Positions 34,775 through 46,385 of a stretch of DNA of 64,000 bases are shown here, one piece after another; the first letter of the stretch is position 1, and each line of letters opens with the position of its first letter. A program made the translations under genes and the position numbers. The DNA comes from Arbacia lixula (Eukaryota > Echinodermata > Echinoidea > Arbacioida > Arbaciidae), in contig OZ022581.1 of assembly GCA_963669155.1 (NCBI GenBank), forward strand, positions 24,806,003-24,870,002, written 5' to 3'. The notes below the pieces were generated by a model that ran no database searches, was not told the DNA's origin, and saw nothing but the letters and a program-made list of their open reading frames with translations.

Positions 34775-36423
34775 ATATATAACATATATGTATTATATAT
34801 ATTATTTATGTCTGCCGATATTAGATTACAAGGAATAATGGTTGGATTACCAGAACTAAAATGGAACAGAATTGTGTTCAAACAAAATTCCATTACGTCT
34901 CCGCCTTCATACACGTAAGTTTCGTTTTTAGACGGACATTTTCATTTTTATAGTGATTGCTCATCGGTGACAGTAAGTACTACCATGTGACCATACCGCT
35001 GGTCAGTTATGTCATAACAGCAAAGAATATGGCCAACAACAAACACTCAGTCATTAGCTCTGTTTTCACTTGAATGCCATAAACTCGATAGCTTGATGGC
35101 CTCGGATACCACTTTACGACCCAGGTTCCTGTTTTTCATCTACTCAGGCCTTTAAAATCTAACGTCCTTTTTAATTCATTAAGGTTAGTGTATAGCCCTT
35201 TTGCACGTTGAACATTCAAATACCAAGGAAAATGGAAGAAAATACTGTTAAAGAATTTCCTCACAATATTAAAATTGGAAAGTGCGGAATCATAATGATC
35301 GCTAGATTTCGTCCAAAATCTATCGGTTCATGTCGCCTTGATACCGGAGCTGTCCGCATCGCAGAGATGTATTGACGCGAGTAATGCTCTGTTGACCGAC
35401 GCATTGCGCACTGTCAGGGTTAATACGGTATTATGACTGTAGAGAATGGTCGCTACGAAACTGGGTGTTTTTAACGTTAGCAATGTTAGTTTTTCTTCTT
35501 CTTTCTCTAAAAAGGTTCGCGAAGCTTTGGCTGTGAGATTATACGCATGCCATCGTTGAGGTATAGGCCTATTGCCGATCCATACAAAGGCTATTCTTCC
35601 TTTAAGCGCCCGCAGCCTTTGAAAGTCTTCCAGGTAAATCCGGTTCAAAGCGGTCACCTCACTGGTGGGTAGACACCAGAGAAGATTGGTTGGCAGGGAT
35701 AGGGTTACCTCCGCAATTATTCGGTATTACGTGATTCATCATTTTAACTCGTCAAGGTTCTTAGTTTAAGAATTGCTGGTAACCACAGTATACGGAAATG
35801 CGGTTATTGAAACATCGCATGTATTTCATGCTAGTTTACATGTATTGATATATACAATAATTTAACCCTCACAGTACCATAAATTATGCATGAAATGAGT
35901 TTTAAGTCAATGGACTTTTCTTGGTTACTGAGAGGAGCAATGATGGATCGACCATAATAGAATATACAGTTATTCGGAGTGTGTTAAGATAAGCCAAATA
36001 TGTCTTATTGGAAATGAAGAAAAGGAAAAGGAAAAGAGCAAATAAAATTGAAAACGACCACTCAGTATATTTAGAAGAATTACTCGGAATACTCGGAATT
36101 AAGTTATGTAGTTAACTGTGACTCGTGTGCTTATATGTGCAATGGGACCATACCAACAAGCCTGCGTGCTTATTTTGGTTCCCCCACAAACTTGTGAATC
36201 TACAACATTATGCAGTTTTTTACATCTTGTTTTTTTAAAGTGGAATAAATTGAATTCAATTGAATTGAATTAAATAAGATGATGAACAAAATGAAGAGAA
36301 GGGGAAAAGATCGAGTGCGAGATAGAGCGAACGAAATGTCAGTCATTGGTACTTACACACAATATAAGTAACAATACTGTTTTTGTCTCGCACTTAAATT
36401 GTTACTGGAGGAGGGGTAACACG
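34771..36423. other. No gene seen
   Basis: AT-rich. A - strand frame at 35328-35657 (109 codons) has no recognised domain. Confidence 0.4.
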
Positions 36424-36446
36424 CCCCCCCCCCCCCCCCCCCCCCC
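36424..36446. repeat. Poly-C tract
   Basis: A run of 23 C. Confidence 0.95.
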
Positions 36447-36479
36447 ATCTCCACCATCTCTCATTCCGTGTTATCTTGT

Positions 36480-36765
36480 CCGGTTGCTCGTGCGAGCGTC
36501 TGCCCAAACTTTGATTAAGGACCACGCTGTAAATGTAAGGGTCATCAGCTATTATTATAGGCATATTGATAGACCCGATTATACTGCACTCGCCCTGGAT
36601 TGTCTATAAGTAACCTGAGAAGGTCGAGTTCGTACGTGAAGGAATGGCATCTAGGCTGGTCGACGGGACGGGGGAGGTGAGGGGGTATCGTCAGCACCCT
36701 TCTTCTTACTGCGTGCTCCTCAACCAAAGTTGGGACAAACACTCGTACACAAACCATGGCCATGA
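36480..36765. repeat. Diverged inverted duplication (about 80-bp arms)
   Basis: The segment 36485-36560 and the reverse complement of 36680-36760 align at roughly 75 percent by eye. They share CCAAACTTTGATTAAGGA / CCAACTTTGGTTGAGGA and CACGCTGTAA / CACGCAGTAA. The roughly 120-base centre is unique. Confidence 0.55.
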
Positions 36766-38940
36766 TGGAAGCAGGAGACCGTCAAAACCCCCATTCCACA
36801 TTATCTTCATTACATTTAAACCTTAATGTTATTGATAATTCGAGGCTGGTCGCTTCAGCGCATCGAACCATGTCAAACCAAAACACATTACCATCAAAAC
36901 AAAATGATCACTCTTTTATGTAGTACATGTATTATTATGTGTTGATATTGACTTTTAAGCGTGACGATTGGCCCACACATGACACGTGACCCTTGTTTTG
37001 TTAATGTCCCTAGCAACGCCTCTGCATGGGATATCAAACATCAATCGTATCAATGCTCAGTATGTCATTGTCGATCGATGTGTGGAGGCAGATCCTTATC
37101 ACTGTACGAACTAAAATGATACTTTCTGTACGTCATGAAAATCAAATGTGCCTACGTGTAGATAATACAATGCCTTATCAGTCCTCCTGTCATTTTCTGG
37201 ACAAAGGTTGGCATAACTGTTGTCAGGATACAGTATATCACAAGCAGCTGGCACAAAGGCAGTTTCATTTTCTTTGACAAAGACATAATACCAGTATACT
37301 AAAAAGGTTAGAATAAAAAGTAATACCTGTATTTGGAAATGACATCTTTGCAAATAATGACTGGTTGAATTTCGATATCAATGTCGAAAAGTTTGGTCAT
37401 AATATTTTTCGGGATATTACGTGACGATACGCAGTAAAAAGTAAAATGTACATTTTTAGGACATGTAGCCTTCAGTCCTTGTGGTTTGAATTGCCATCTC
37501 TCATGTGCATGGTATTGATAAAGAAGGATTATCAATTGTTTTGAGTAACAGCTAAACCAAGGTAAAACGTGAGTTTAAAGGTCAGAGTGTTCCTTTACAT
37601 GCCTCTAACATAAATTACCATACTAGTTGAATACTACAGCATAAAAAAGAAAACCCCGTTTAGAAATTCCCTCACAAAATAGGGAATGGGTTCACATTGA
37701 CTTCCACGGTTTTTTTTAAAAAAAATTTGTGGATGGGGTGGGTGACGGTGGGGAGAGTAATGGAGAAAAGGACCAATGAGATAATTTCCAACAATCCTAA
37801 TCAAATTTGACAAATCATAAACTTTGTATTCAGAGGCTTACAACAAAGAAAAAATAATTGACAAAGATCAGCTTTCAAGTTTAGCTGATAGGAATTAAAA
37901 TCATTGAGAATCTGATTTAGTAGAAAGGGGGGCCACCAGTCGTGCGTAAAGTAGTTCTTAGAACAGCTTGGTAAACCTTTTCATCTTCCGGGTGGCCCCC
38001 TGCATTCTATATTGTCCGCAAACAAGTTCACCCACGTCACGAGTATACTTGGTATACTTAGCTGTCAACCTCCTATATCATTATTTACCCGATCATCACG
38101 CACGAAATGTGTGTCAGAACTCCCTACTTTTGACGGATTAGAAAGGCTTTATGATAAATATTATTTCCAAAATTCACGTCTCTTTCTGCAAACTCCATTA
38201 TGTCCATATTAGGCTTGGGATATAGAATTACAATGACTTATATACAGTATCTTCACTAGCAAATCGCAATAAGCAACACGCTGGCAAAACTTCCCGCAGA
38301 AAGGCGAGATGAAACTGATGATCATGATTTAAGGACAGTGGAGTGTAGTGACAACTCGCCTATGACGTTTCCTCGCAACTGTCAGACGGCAAAACCGTAG
38401 GCCATGTAAACGCGCATTGGCGGCATGCATGGAATTCCCTTCACGATTGACATGCGTTGCGGGCCGAACTGGGCCGAAATTAGAACTTTAAATCAAACGA
38501 AAGCCCCCTATCCGTGCGCCCGCATGCTATCAATAAATGTCATTGGAAGAATGCACCGGATTTAATTTGCCGATGAATTATGCAAGCTCCTACAGTTCAG
38601 AGCTGTCTGCCTGTCGAGTGAAAGTGATTGGATAATGCTTAGTGAATGGCATCGTCGGAAATGGCGGTTGGGGAGGGGCGTGCGTTCACAATCCCTCGCT
38701 AATATTGAACAAATTGTTTCACTGGACTTAGCTATGACGCCTTTAGAAGAAGCATTCATATTTGAAATGCCGATTTTGCATCATAATTAATCCAGTGATT
38801 ATGAGACATAGATATTTTAGTGTTATTTAGCAACAATCAATGAACGATTGGATACATGGTGTCATAATACATAGACAGACAGAGTGATGGGGAGTGACGG
38901 AGAAACAGAGAAACAAACAAGCACAAAACGGGGGACATGG
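36766..38940. other. No gene seen
   Basis: Mostly unique sequence. Short overlapping frames around 37026-37535 are unsupported. Confidence 0.4.
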
Positions 38941-38973
38941 GGAGAGAGAGAGCGAGGGTGAGAGAAAGAGAGA

Positions 38974-39031
<58 letters not shown>

Positions 39032-39068
39032 GTTTTTTTTTTTTTTTTTGGGGGGGGGGGGGGGGGAG
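38941..39068. repeat. (AG)n, poly-T and poly-G compound repeat
   Basis: An AG run of about 90 bases with early GT interruptions, then about 17 T, then about 17 G. Confidence 0.95.
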
Positions 39069-39877
39069 CGGGGTAAGTTGAGAGACCAGGGATGTCTGAG
39101 AGAATTGAGACTGAGACCGACATTCATATCGAAACAAATTGATAAAGAGGAGAAAGGCAAAGGTACAGTTAAACTCCAATATCACGATCCATAGGCATGC
39201 CTGACCTGTCAATCGTATTATGACCAAGAGTGCTTTGGTGGTTGTCCCCCACAGACTTCCTTCACAGGAAGATGATCTAAGAGATAGGTCACGTCACTGC
39301 AAATAAACCCCTTGATCAGAATTAGTTATACTTCTTCCTGTCCTTATGTCTATCACCATGGCATATGAATTAAGTGTGATCGACACGTGTAGATTTGTAT
39401 TTATCGCGTGACAAAGCAGAACAGCGGGTTTTATTCTGGGGGTATACCATCATAGACTCGTGCACGTCAATTTTATGCTAGAGAGACTGCCAGAGAGTAA
39501 ATTGAATTTCGTATTAATGATGTACATTTCAGTGCATGTTAAACTAAGTTGGTTACATTTTAGACTGCGACGAAGAATACAAACACATACACTGTAAGGA
39601 GAAAAAGGAGTAGCAATAAGACAGGAAGGTGGAATCACACACGCGGAATAAATGGCGAAATGGGGAAAGAGAAAGCGAGTACACAGTCCAAACAAGGATG
39701 TTTATATAAACATTGGTTTAAGTGGAAGTATAGCGTTGCAGGAACAAGGCTGTATAAACGAACGGGCTATAAATAAAATACATGCTCATATCATGCCAGT
39801 AACCCTTGCTTTTATATTTTGCACTACATTTACTCTCTTGCAACGTAGATGGCAGTATGCTACACTCGGGTGCAGAA
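39069..39877. other. No gene seen
   Basis: Unique sequence without a supported frame. Confidence 0.4.
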
Positions 39878-39910
39878 CACAGAAATAGAAGACGTCTTTC
39901 TATTTCTGTG
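39878..39910. repeat. 13-bp perfect hairpin next to the foldback element
   Basis: CACAGAAATAGAA and TTCTATTTCTGTG are exact inverted copies around GACGTCT. Confidence 0.85.
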
Positions 39911-39912
39911 GT

Positions 39913-40062
39913 GCAGAGCCATCTCTATTGGCCAAGTCGGTTTCATTCGGTTAAAACATGGCGTATATTCTTTAGTTATTCTGCTTGCCCAACAAAGCAA
40001 CACACGCCATGTTGTTACCTATTGAACGGAATTGGCCGAACTCTGTTTATAGATGGCTCTGC
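39913..40062. mobile_element. 150-bp foldback MITE
   Basis: The outer ends GCAGAGCCATCT and AGATGGCTCTGC are exact inverted copies. The arms continue through TTGGCC, TTCATTCGGTTAAAACATGGCGT and the partner ACGCCATGTTGTTACC. The central loop is about 40 bases. Confidence 0.8.
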
Positions 40063-41181
40063 GCGGATCTAAAGTACCCTTATAAAGGCACGGGTCCAGA
40101 GCCCTTGGGCTTTGCGCAGGTCACCGCGTCAGTATACGGATACTTGTTTTTGGTAGAATGTCAACTTGATTTAAAGGAGAACTCGAAGTCAAAGAAGAAA
40201 AGAAGGAAGAAGGCGGTGAAAATTAGGAGGGACGAAAGATAAGGTTCAATTAAAAAGAAGAAGAATCAGAAGAGGAAAGAAAATGAAAAAGAAAAGAAGT
40301 AGGAGAAAAGGATAAGAGAAAGATGAGGAAGAAAATAATAAAAAGCAAAAGAAGATGTGATGAATAAACAGTGATGCAAACACAAGAAAACGGAGAGGAC
40401 AAAGAAAGAGAAGGAAGGAGAAGACAATAAAACGGAAGATACAAAGCACAAGACAGAAGCATGAATGATATGATATGAAAAATAGCGTATTGCAGAATAA
40501 ATAGAAGGAAAGAAAGAGAAGGAAGGTAAGTAGTTGAAGTAGCAGGAAATACGAAGGACAAGGATAAAGCAATATAGATAAAGGAAAGGATGACATATGC
40601 CTATCAATTACAGTGTATTACGAGTAGAATACTGTAAGCCCATTTGATACAGATTTGGCAACATACCCTTGAGACGTAGATGGCGGTATGCCGTTATTCC
40701 TCACATGTAGTCAACGTGTTCTCGGCCGATACAGGACACACAATTTTCAGTATAATCATATAGAAAATGTAATACAAATACATGTGCAATAGGCCTATTA
40801 ATTTTGCTGGCCAAATTGTACTTCATGTATTGTTTAAGTAATTCCCTCTGAACGAAGGACCCAATGGTGACTTGTAATGGCCAACTGACATTTATTTTTC
40901 ATTTCATATGGATTTTTTTAGGGCTGCCTAAATAGCCTATCATCAACAGGTTTAATCAAATACTGAACTGCAGACTTGGATATCACAATCTATGCTACTC
41001 AATCTAAACAATGCTATCAGGGATTTTTCTAACTGGTTACATGCTGATATAGACTAGACTACGTAGATAAGTGGAAGATTTTATGGAAAATATAGCATTT
41101 GGAAAGTAAGCTGAGCAAGTGAAATTGAATTAAAATATTGGATAATAAAATTCTCTCTGAGGTACAGAGCAGTTATGTGGA
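40063..41181. other. No gene seen; purine-rich stretch
   Basis: Bases 40180-40600 are purine-rich (GAAAGAGAAGGA-like), generating Phe/Ser/Leu frames on the - strand that are not believed. Confidence 0.5.
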
Positions 41182-41659
41182 TTAAAGGGAATCAGACCCG
41201 GCGCTCAAGAGGGCGTTATTCCATGTAAGCGCATGAGCGGACAGTACGTGTTGTCCAATGACGGCAATGTTATTCGATAATTTCACCGGTTACGCAAATG
41301 CCATGTTCCGAATGCCCGAAGAATGTCGATTCTCAATCTAGGTATGCCGAAATACAGTTCGGCTCATGATTCGGCGGCTGTTCCCTGCTGGCTCCGCCCA
41401 CTTGCATACGGTACTTCCAGCTAGCACTCACGTACCTAGACTAGTACTAGTAGTAGTACTCGTATGTGCTTGCATGCGTATGTAGCTAGCTGGCTGTGCA
41501 TTGTGCATGCACGATAATACGTGAAAGGGCAAGCAACGCATATCCGCAATCTACCAGTTTGATTGACAGCGTTACTCGTCAAACTTCGGAACTAAGATGG
41601 CGATGATTGTGACGTCATCCAACAGCGCCCTCTTGAGCTCCGGGTCGAAATTCCTTTAA
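41182..41659. mobile_element. 478-bp TTAA-flanked MITE (CGCTCAAGAGGGCG ends)
   Basis: The left end TTAAAGGGAATCAGACCCGG continues GCGCTCAAGAGGGCG. The right end, in reverse complement, reads TTAAAGGAATTTCGACCCGG then AGCTCAAGAGGGCG. TTAA lies at both edges. The arms are about 35 bases; the interior is unique. A third TTAA family in this window. Confidence 0.85.
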
Positions 41660-41689
41660 GATAATTGTTTCACCGACCATATATGGCAG

Positions 41690-41768
41690 CTGCTGGGTTT
41701 GAACCTTTACCCTTACACTCCTGATCGAGAGTCAGAGGAATGATCAACTACACCACCCCACTTCCATC
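41690..41768 (-). repeat. tRNA-derived SINE head or degraded tRNA
   Basis: On the - strand the order is GGTGGTGTAGTTGATCATTC (box A region), then TCTGA-CTCTCGA-TCAGG (an anticodon-arm-like stem and 7-base loop with CTC in the anticodon place). A GGTTCAAACCC box B follows. Spacing fits a tRNA. The acceptor stem does not pair well, so this is a SINE promoter or a pseudo-tRNA and not a working gene. It sits about 30 bases from the MITE ending at 41659. Confidence 0.6.
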
Positions 41769-42758
<990 letters not shown>

Positions 42759-44617
42759 TTCACTGGAATACACAAAGCAAAAGGACAACAAGTGATTATA
42801 TGAAGTGACTTAATACATGTAATATATATTATGCTCCCAATACGTATGAAAATTGATTTTGACCGATGGTAGTCATCTAACTTAGGTTCTAACCTGTGGA
42901 ATCTGTTCTTTTCTGATGCACCATTGTAACCATGGCGATGTCTGAAATGTCATTCTCTCTTCTTCCCTCTAAGTATGAGTGCGTGGAAAGAAGAATATGC
43001 GCTTAGTCTATACATCCAGACTTGGTTGTGAAGACAATATTTGCACTCCACAGCCTAGGACCTAGACTAATACATGTACATGTAGTGAGTCAGCTGTCTA
43101 CCTAATACATGTTCAGTGTAATGTAGTTTAACCATTTTGTTTTAATATGTCTAGCTACAAATGCATAGTACAAGTGCTACAGACGACCATGTTTGGTCAA
43201 ATAATGAACCCTGTAAAGTAATTTGTAGGGTCTTCTTTTTCTTCTTCTATAATCTCCAAAGGGCTATAATGCAGCTTATCTCAAAGCTGTCCATGGTGTA
43301 TATCTCCCAGATCCTCTGCATAGTGCGGTCAGAGTGATTTAATATTTCTGGTACAATACATGTTTACAAATAATGTTTTGATAACAAATTAAAGTTGTAC
43401 ATAGCTACAGACAGGTACATTTATCAGTAATTCAGTATTATGTCCATTTAGTAAAGTTTGTGCACACTGAGTGACTTCTGTACACTGTTATGTATTTAGA
43501 CTCAAAAGTATCAAAAGTCCACTTTATATCAGGGGTTATACCAAAGGTTACCTGGACTAAATTTAGTCATTAAATTAGTATATGAGTGTGCATTCCTCAA
43601 CCGGTACAATGTCTACATTCTGATAAAAGCAATTCTTCAATTTGGGCAGATAAAACAGTTGCAAAGATGAAATGATGCAACATACACATATAGTACTTCA
43701 CCTTCCCTTCACAGTAATTACCATTAAAATCTTGAAATTCACCCTACTGTATGTAGAGATATGTGATGATATACACTAATGTCCTAAAGCATTCAAATTC
43801 ACATACTGTATGAGTGACATGATTTGTGTCAGTGATTTAATGATACATGCCTTTTTTTTTTTTATCTGAGGTTGAAAATGTATACTGTAATGATTTTGCT
43901 TTTCTGACAACTTCAATTGTAATTCAGCAACTATTATTAGTTTTATGATACAGATTAACAATTTGAGGCACATGTCTGTGAGCAAACTGTGGGTTGAAAT
44001 TTTTCTCATGCAGTAGTGGGCTAATCATTTACGAGTATTTTCATTCATGTTTTTGACAATGTTCTTTCCATGCAGCAAAGGTTCTTGAACTTTGATTTCC
44101 CTAAATAGTTGTTACACCCTTGACATAATATCCTGACTGATGGATCCTGCCAACGGCAGAAGTAGAAGCCAGCTGGCAGTGTGGGTTTGATACCCATGAA
44201 GGTGACTTTCAACTCCTTTTATGGAAGTTACATCATACCGTAGTAAACGTTCATGTAATGGCATCTCAAACAGTCATAACAAATGCTTGAGCAGCTTTAT
44301 CTAAAATGTTTGAACATAACATATATTTTTCTTCATGCAATCTCATATTGCCGTCATTTTGTAACTTGTTTACTCCATTCATAACAAAGATAAAGAAAGA
44401 TACTGTGCATCAACTTTTTGAGTACAAAATACGAGAGGCAAATTTCCACTCTATTCAATTTACACGCAGGTCACATCATAGTCATATCAATTAGTAATAT
44501 TACACTCTCTTGGTAAAACAAACACAATTTGTTACAGGCAAGGCTCCATTGTGGTTAAGAACTGTCAATAAGAATATTTTTGTGCTAAACAGTAAATATT
44601 TCTGTCAGACATCATTC
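42759..44617. other. 3' flank of NUDT7-like gene B; no further gene seen
   Basis: AT-rich. No clear AATAAA-type signal was found close to the stop on the - strand. No tandem A tract marks a young retrocopy tail. Confidence 0.4.
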
Positions 44618-45358
44618 TTATAATTTACTGCCTCCAGCTGCCAGTAGCTGCTCTCTCTTCTTCCGCTCTATATGATCCAAGAACCCCTGAGCTAGATGGA
44701 CATGGTCAAATCCTGGTTCCATTTCAAAGTCTGGGGCACGACTGTACACAGCGCAAGCAGCCAGTATACACATGTACGCGGTTAGGCCATACGTCGTAAA
44801 ACTTTTACCATCAATCTCATGTGAGAAAAAGTGTAATTTGGCAAATCGTCCTTTATTCGCAGTTGCCATGGATTTGTGGTGGTCGCAAAGTAAGAAGTCG
44901 ATAAGTGGGACTTGGAAGACATCATCGACTTCATGGGGGTTGATGTTTGGGGCGAAGCTGGGATCAATAAAGCCAACAATAGGGGTGACGAAGTATCCAG
45001 CGCGTGACAGCAATGGTGGAAGTTGGGATACAACTTCAACGTCAGACGGCAGGAGGCCTATTTCTTCCTGTGCTTCTCGAAGTGCTGTTGCAGTTTTATC
45101 AGCGTCTTCCTCATCTTGTTTGCCTCCAGGGAATGCAACATCACCAGCATCGCTCCGCAGGGTTGCTGCCCTCGTGGTCAACAGAACGTGAAGGTCTCCC
45201 TCCTCACCAAGACTCAATGGGACAAGAACTGAGGCTTGTTTCTTCTGACTTGCGTAGGCCACAATATCTTCCTCGTGCATCCGTTCCGTGACATCTCTTT
45301 CCTTCAGTCTCTGCAAGATCACGTCCTTGCTCAGTTTTTCTTTCCTAGTAGTCATCAT
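44618..45358 (-). CDS. NUDT7: NUDT7-like peroxisomal CoA diphosphatase, intronless, ends SKL
   Basis: One uninterrupted frame encodes 246 residues from ATG 45358-45356 to TAA 44620-44618. The frame is open 17 codons further up but has no earlier ATG, so this start (MMTTRKEKL) is chosen. VLVPLSL opens the core. LLTTRAATLRS and VAFPGG (up to about residue 79) match the family CoA-pyrophosphatase pattern, and ALREAQEEIGL carries E95, E98 and E99 of the Nudix box. SQLPP, FVTPIVGFID and GLTAYMCILAA follow. The last residues GGSKL give a canonical PTS1, so the protein should enter peroxisomes and hydrolyse CoA or acyl-CoA, as vertebrate NUDT7 (238 residues in human) does. Both intron positions of the paralogue at 18.6-22.3 kb are absent here, which points to origin by retroposition. 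It is divergent from the SHCBP1-like gene, 484 bases start to start. Confidence 0.9.
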   Translation of the reverse strand: MMTTRKEKLSKDVILQRLKERDVTERMHEEDIVAYASQKKQASVLVPLSLGEEGDLHVLLTTRAATLRSDAGDVAFPGGKQDEEDADKTATALREAQEEIGLLPSDVEVVSQLPPLLSRAGYFVTPIVGFIDPSFAPNINPHEVDDVFQVPLIDFLLCDHHKSMATANKGRFAKLHFFSHEIDGKSFTTYGLTAYMCILAACAVYSRAPDFEMEPGFDHVHLAQGFLDHIERKKREQLLAAGGSKL

Positions 45359-45842
45359 TATCAAGTCCAAAGCAGTTTCATTCAGAAGACTGTCTAAGTT
45401 ACACTGCACCCCACTGCACCATTGTCATTGAACATGGATTTGATGAACTCCAGCTGACTACGTGTAGTTTGATATGAAGGCAAAGTACCATACGTGCGAC
45501 AGCTTCTTCAGATACGTGTATATCACGTTGTGCAGCACAGCTGATTTCTTCACTGTCTTGACTCTAGGGTCAAAAGTCTAGATCTAGACCTGCGTATTTC
45601 AAATCTGTAGTGCATGCAGTGCATGTACGGTAGGCGTTGTATTATGCAAAATACAGCTGTGGCACTGCGGTACGGATCTGTCAAATCACGACCACAGATG
45701 GCGTGCATGCATGTGTAACATGTATTGGACGGATCAAAAAAATGTCGACGTGCCGAAAACTTCCTGTCACTATGCACTAGTCACTTCAACCGAATCTTTT
45801 CACGATAATTTCGTCAGTGTTCTTAATTTTACAACCACAATC
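45359..45842. promoter_or_regulatory. Divergent intergenic promoter between NUDT7-like B and SHCBP1-like
   Basis: Only 484 bases separate the two start codons, which face apart, so both 5' UTRs and promoters must fit here unless there are distant leader exons. No TATA box is evident. A GCATGCAGTGCATGTACGG patch and GCGTGCATGCATGTG lie near 45610-45720. The NUDT7-like frame stays open to about 45409 without Met. Confidence 0.55.
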
Positions 45843-46385
45843 ATGTCTGTTGAGGAATCTCAAGAGGTGATAGAAGTTAAGAAGCGGAAAAAATATGTGG
45901 AAATACCGGTACTTACGAGTCAGAAGACTGCAGCAGCTATGACAGCCGGAGTTGAAGATCAAGTGGATTGTTGCACGAATATGCCAGTGTATGAATTGAT
46001 CGGACAGCAGCAGCGGGAAGATTCAAACGGGAAAGTCAAGGGCAACTCGGCCGAAACGACCCCAGTGAATATGTCCAGCAGCTCCGATGGCGCTCACAGC
46101 AGCGGGTTCGGTGACGACGAAATCCCTGTCGATGATGAGGAGGATGGACTGAGAAACGGCACGGACAATGATGAAGCACCGGATCAGAGTATCTTTGAGA
46201 CAGATAATCTAACCTTTGAGGACAGGCTCAATGCGTATGCTGACATATTAAAGAGAGGGATTTGCCAGAATGACAGCAGAAGAGATGTTCACACTTCCAT
46301 TTTTGATTTCCTGAATGAGACTCTGCATCATGGCGGCTGGAGGGCGCTTTGGAAAGTTAACAATGACTGTGATGTTCTTGTTGAG
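45843..46385 (+). CDS. SHCBP1-like exon 1
   Basis: Residues 1-181. Lys-rich start (VKKRKKY), a long Ser/Asp/Glu-rich disordered stretch, then the start of the conserved domain. Donor GAG|GTACAT, phase 0. Confidence 0.85.

Noticed and set aside
35328-35657. 109-codon frame on -
   Set aside because: No family resemblance found by eye.
45359-45409. GTG start extending the NUDT7-like protein by 17 residues
   Set aside because: Animal genes start at ATG; the first in-frame ATG is at 45358.
45711-45842. Upstream in-frame start for the SHCBP1-like protein
   Set aside because: The extra 44 residues have no family counterpart and the Met at 45843 has a better context.
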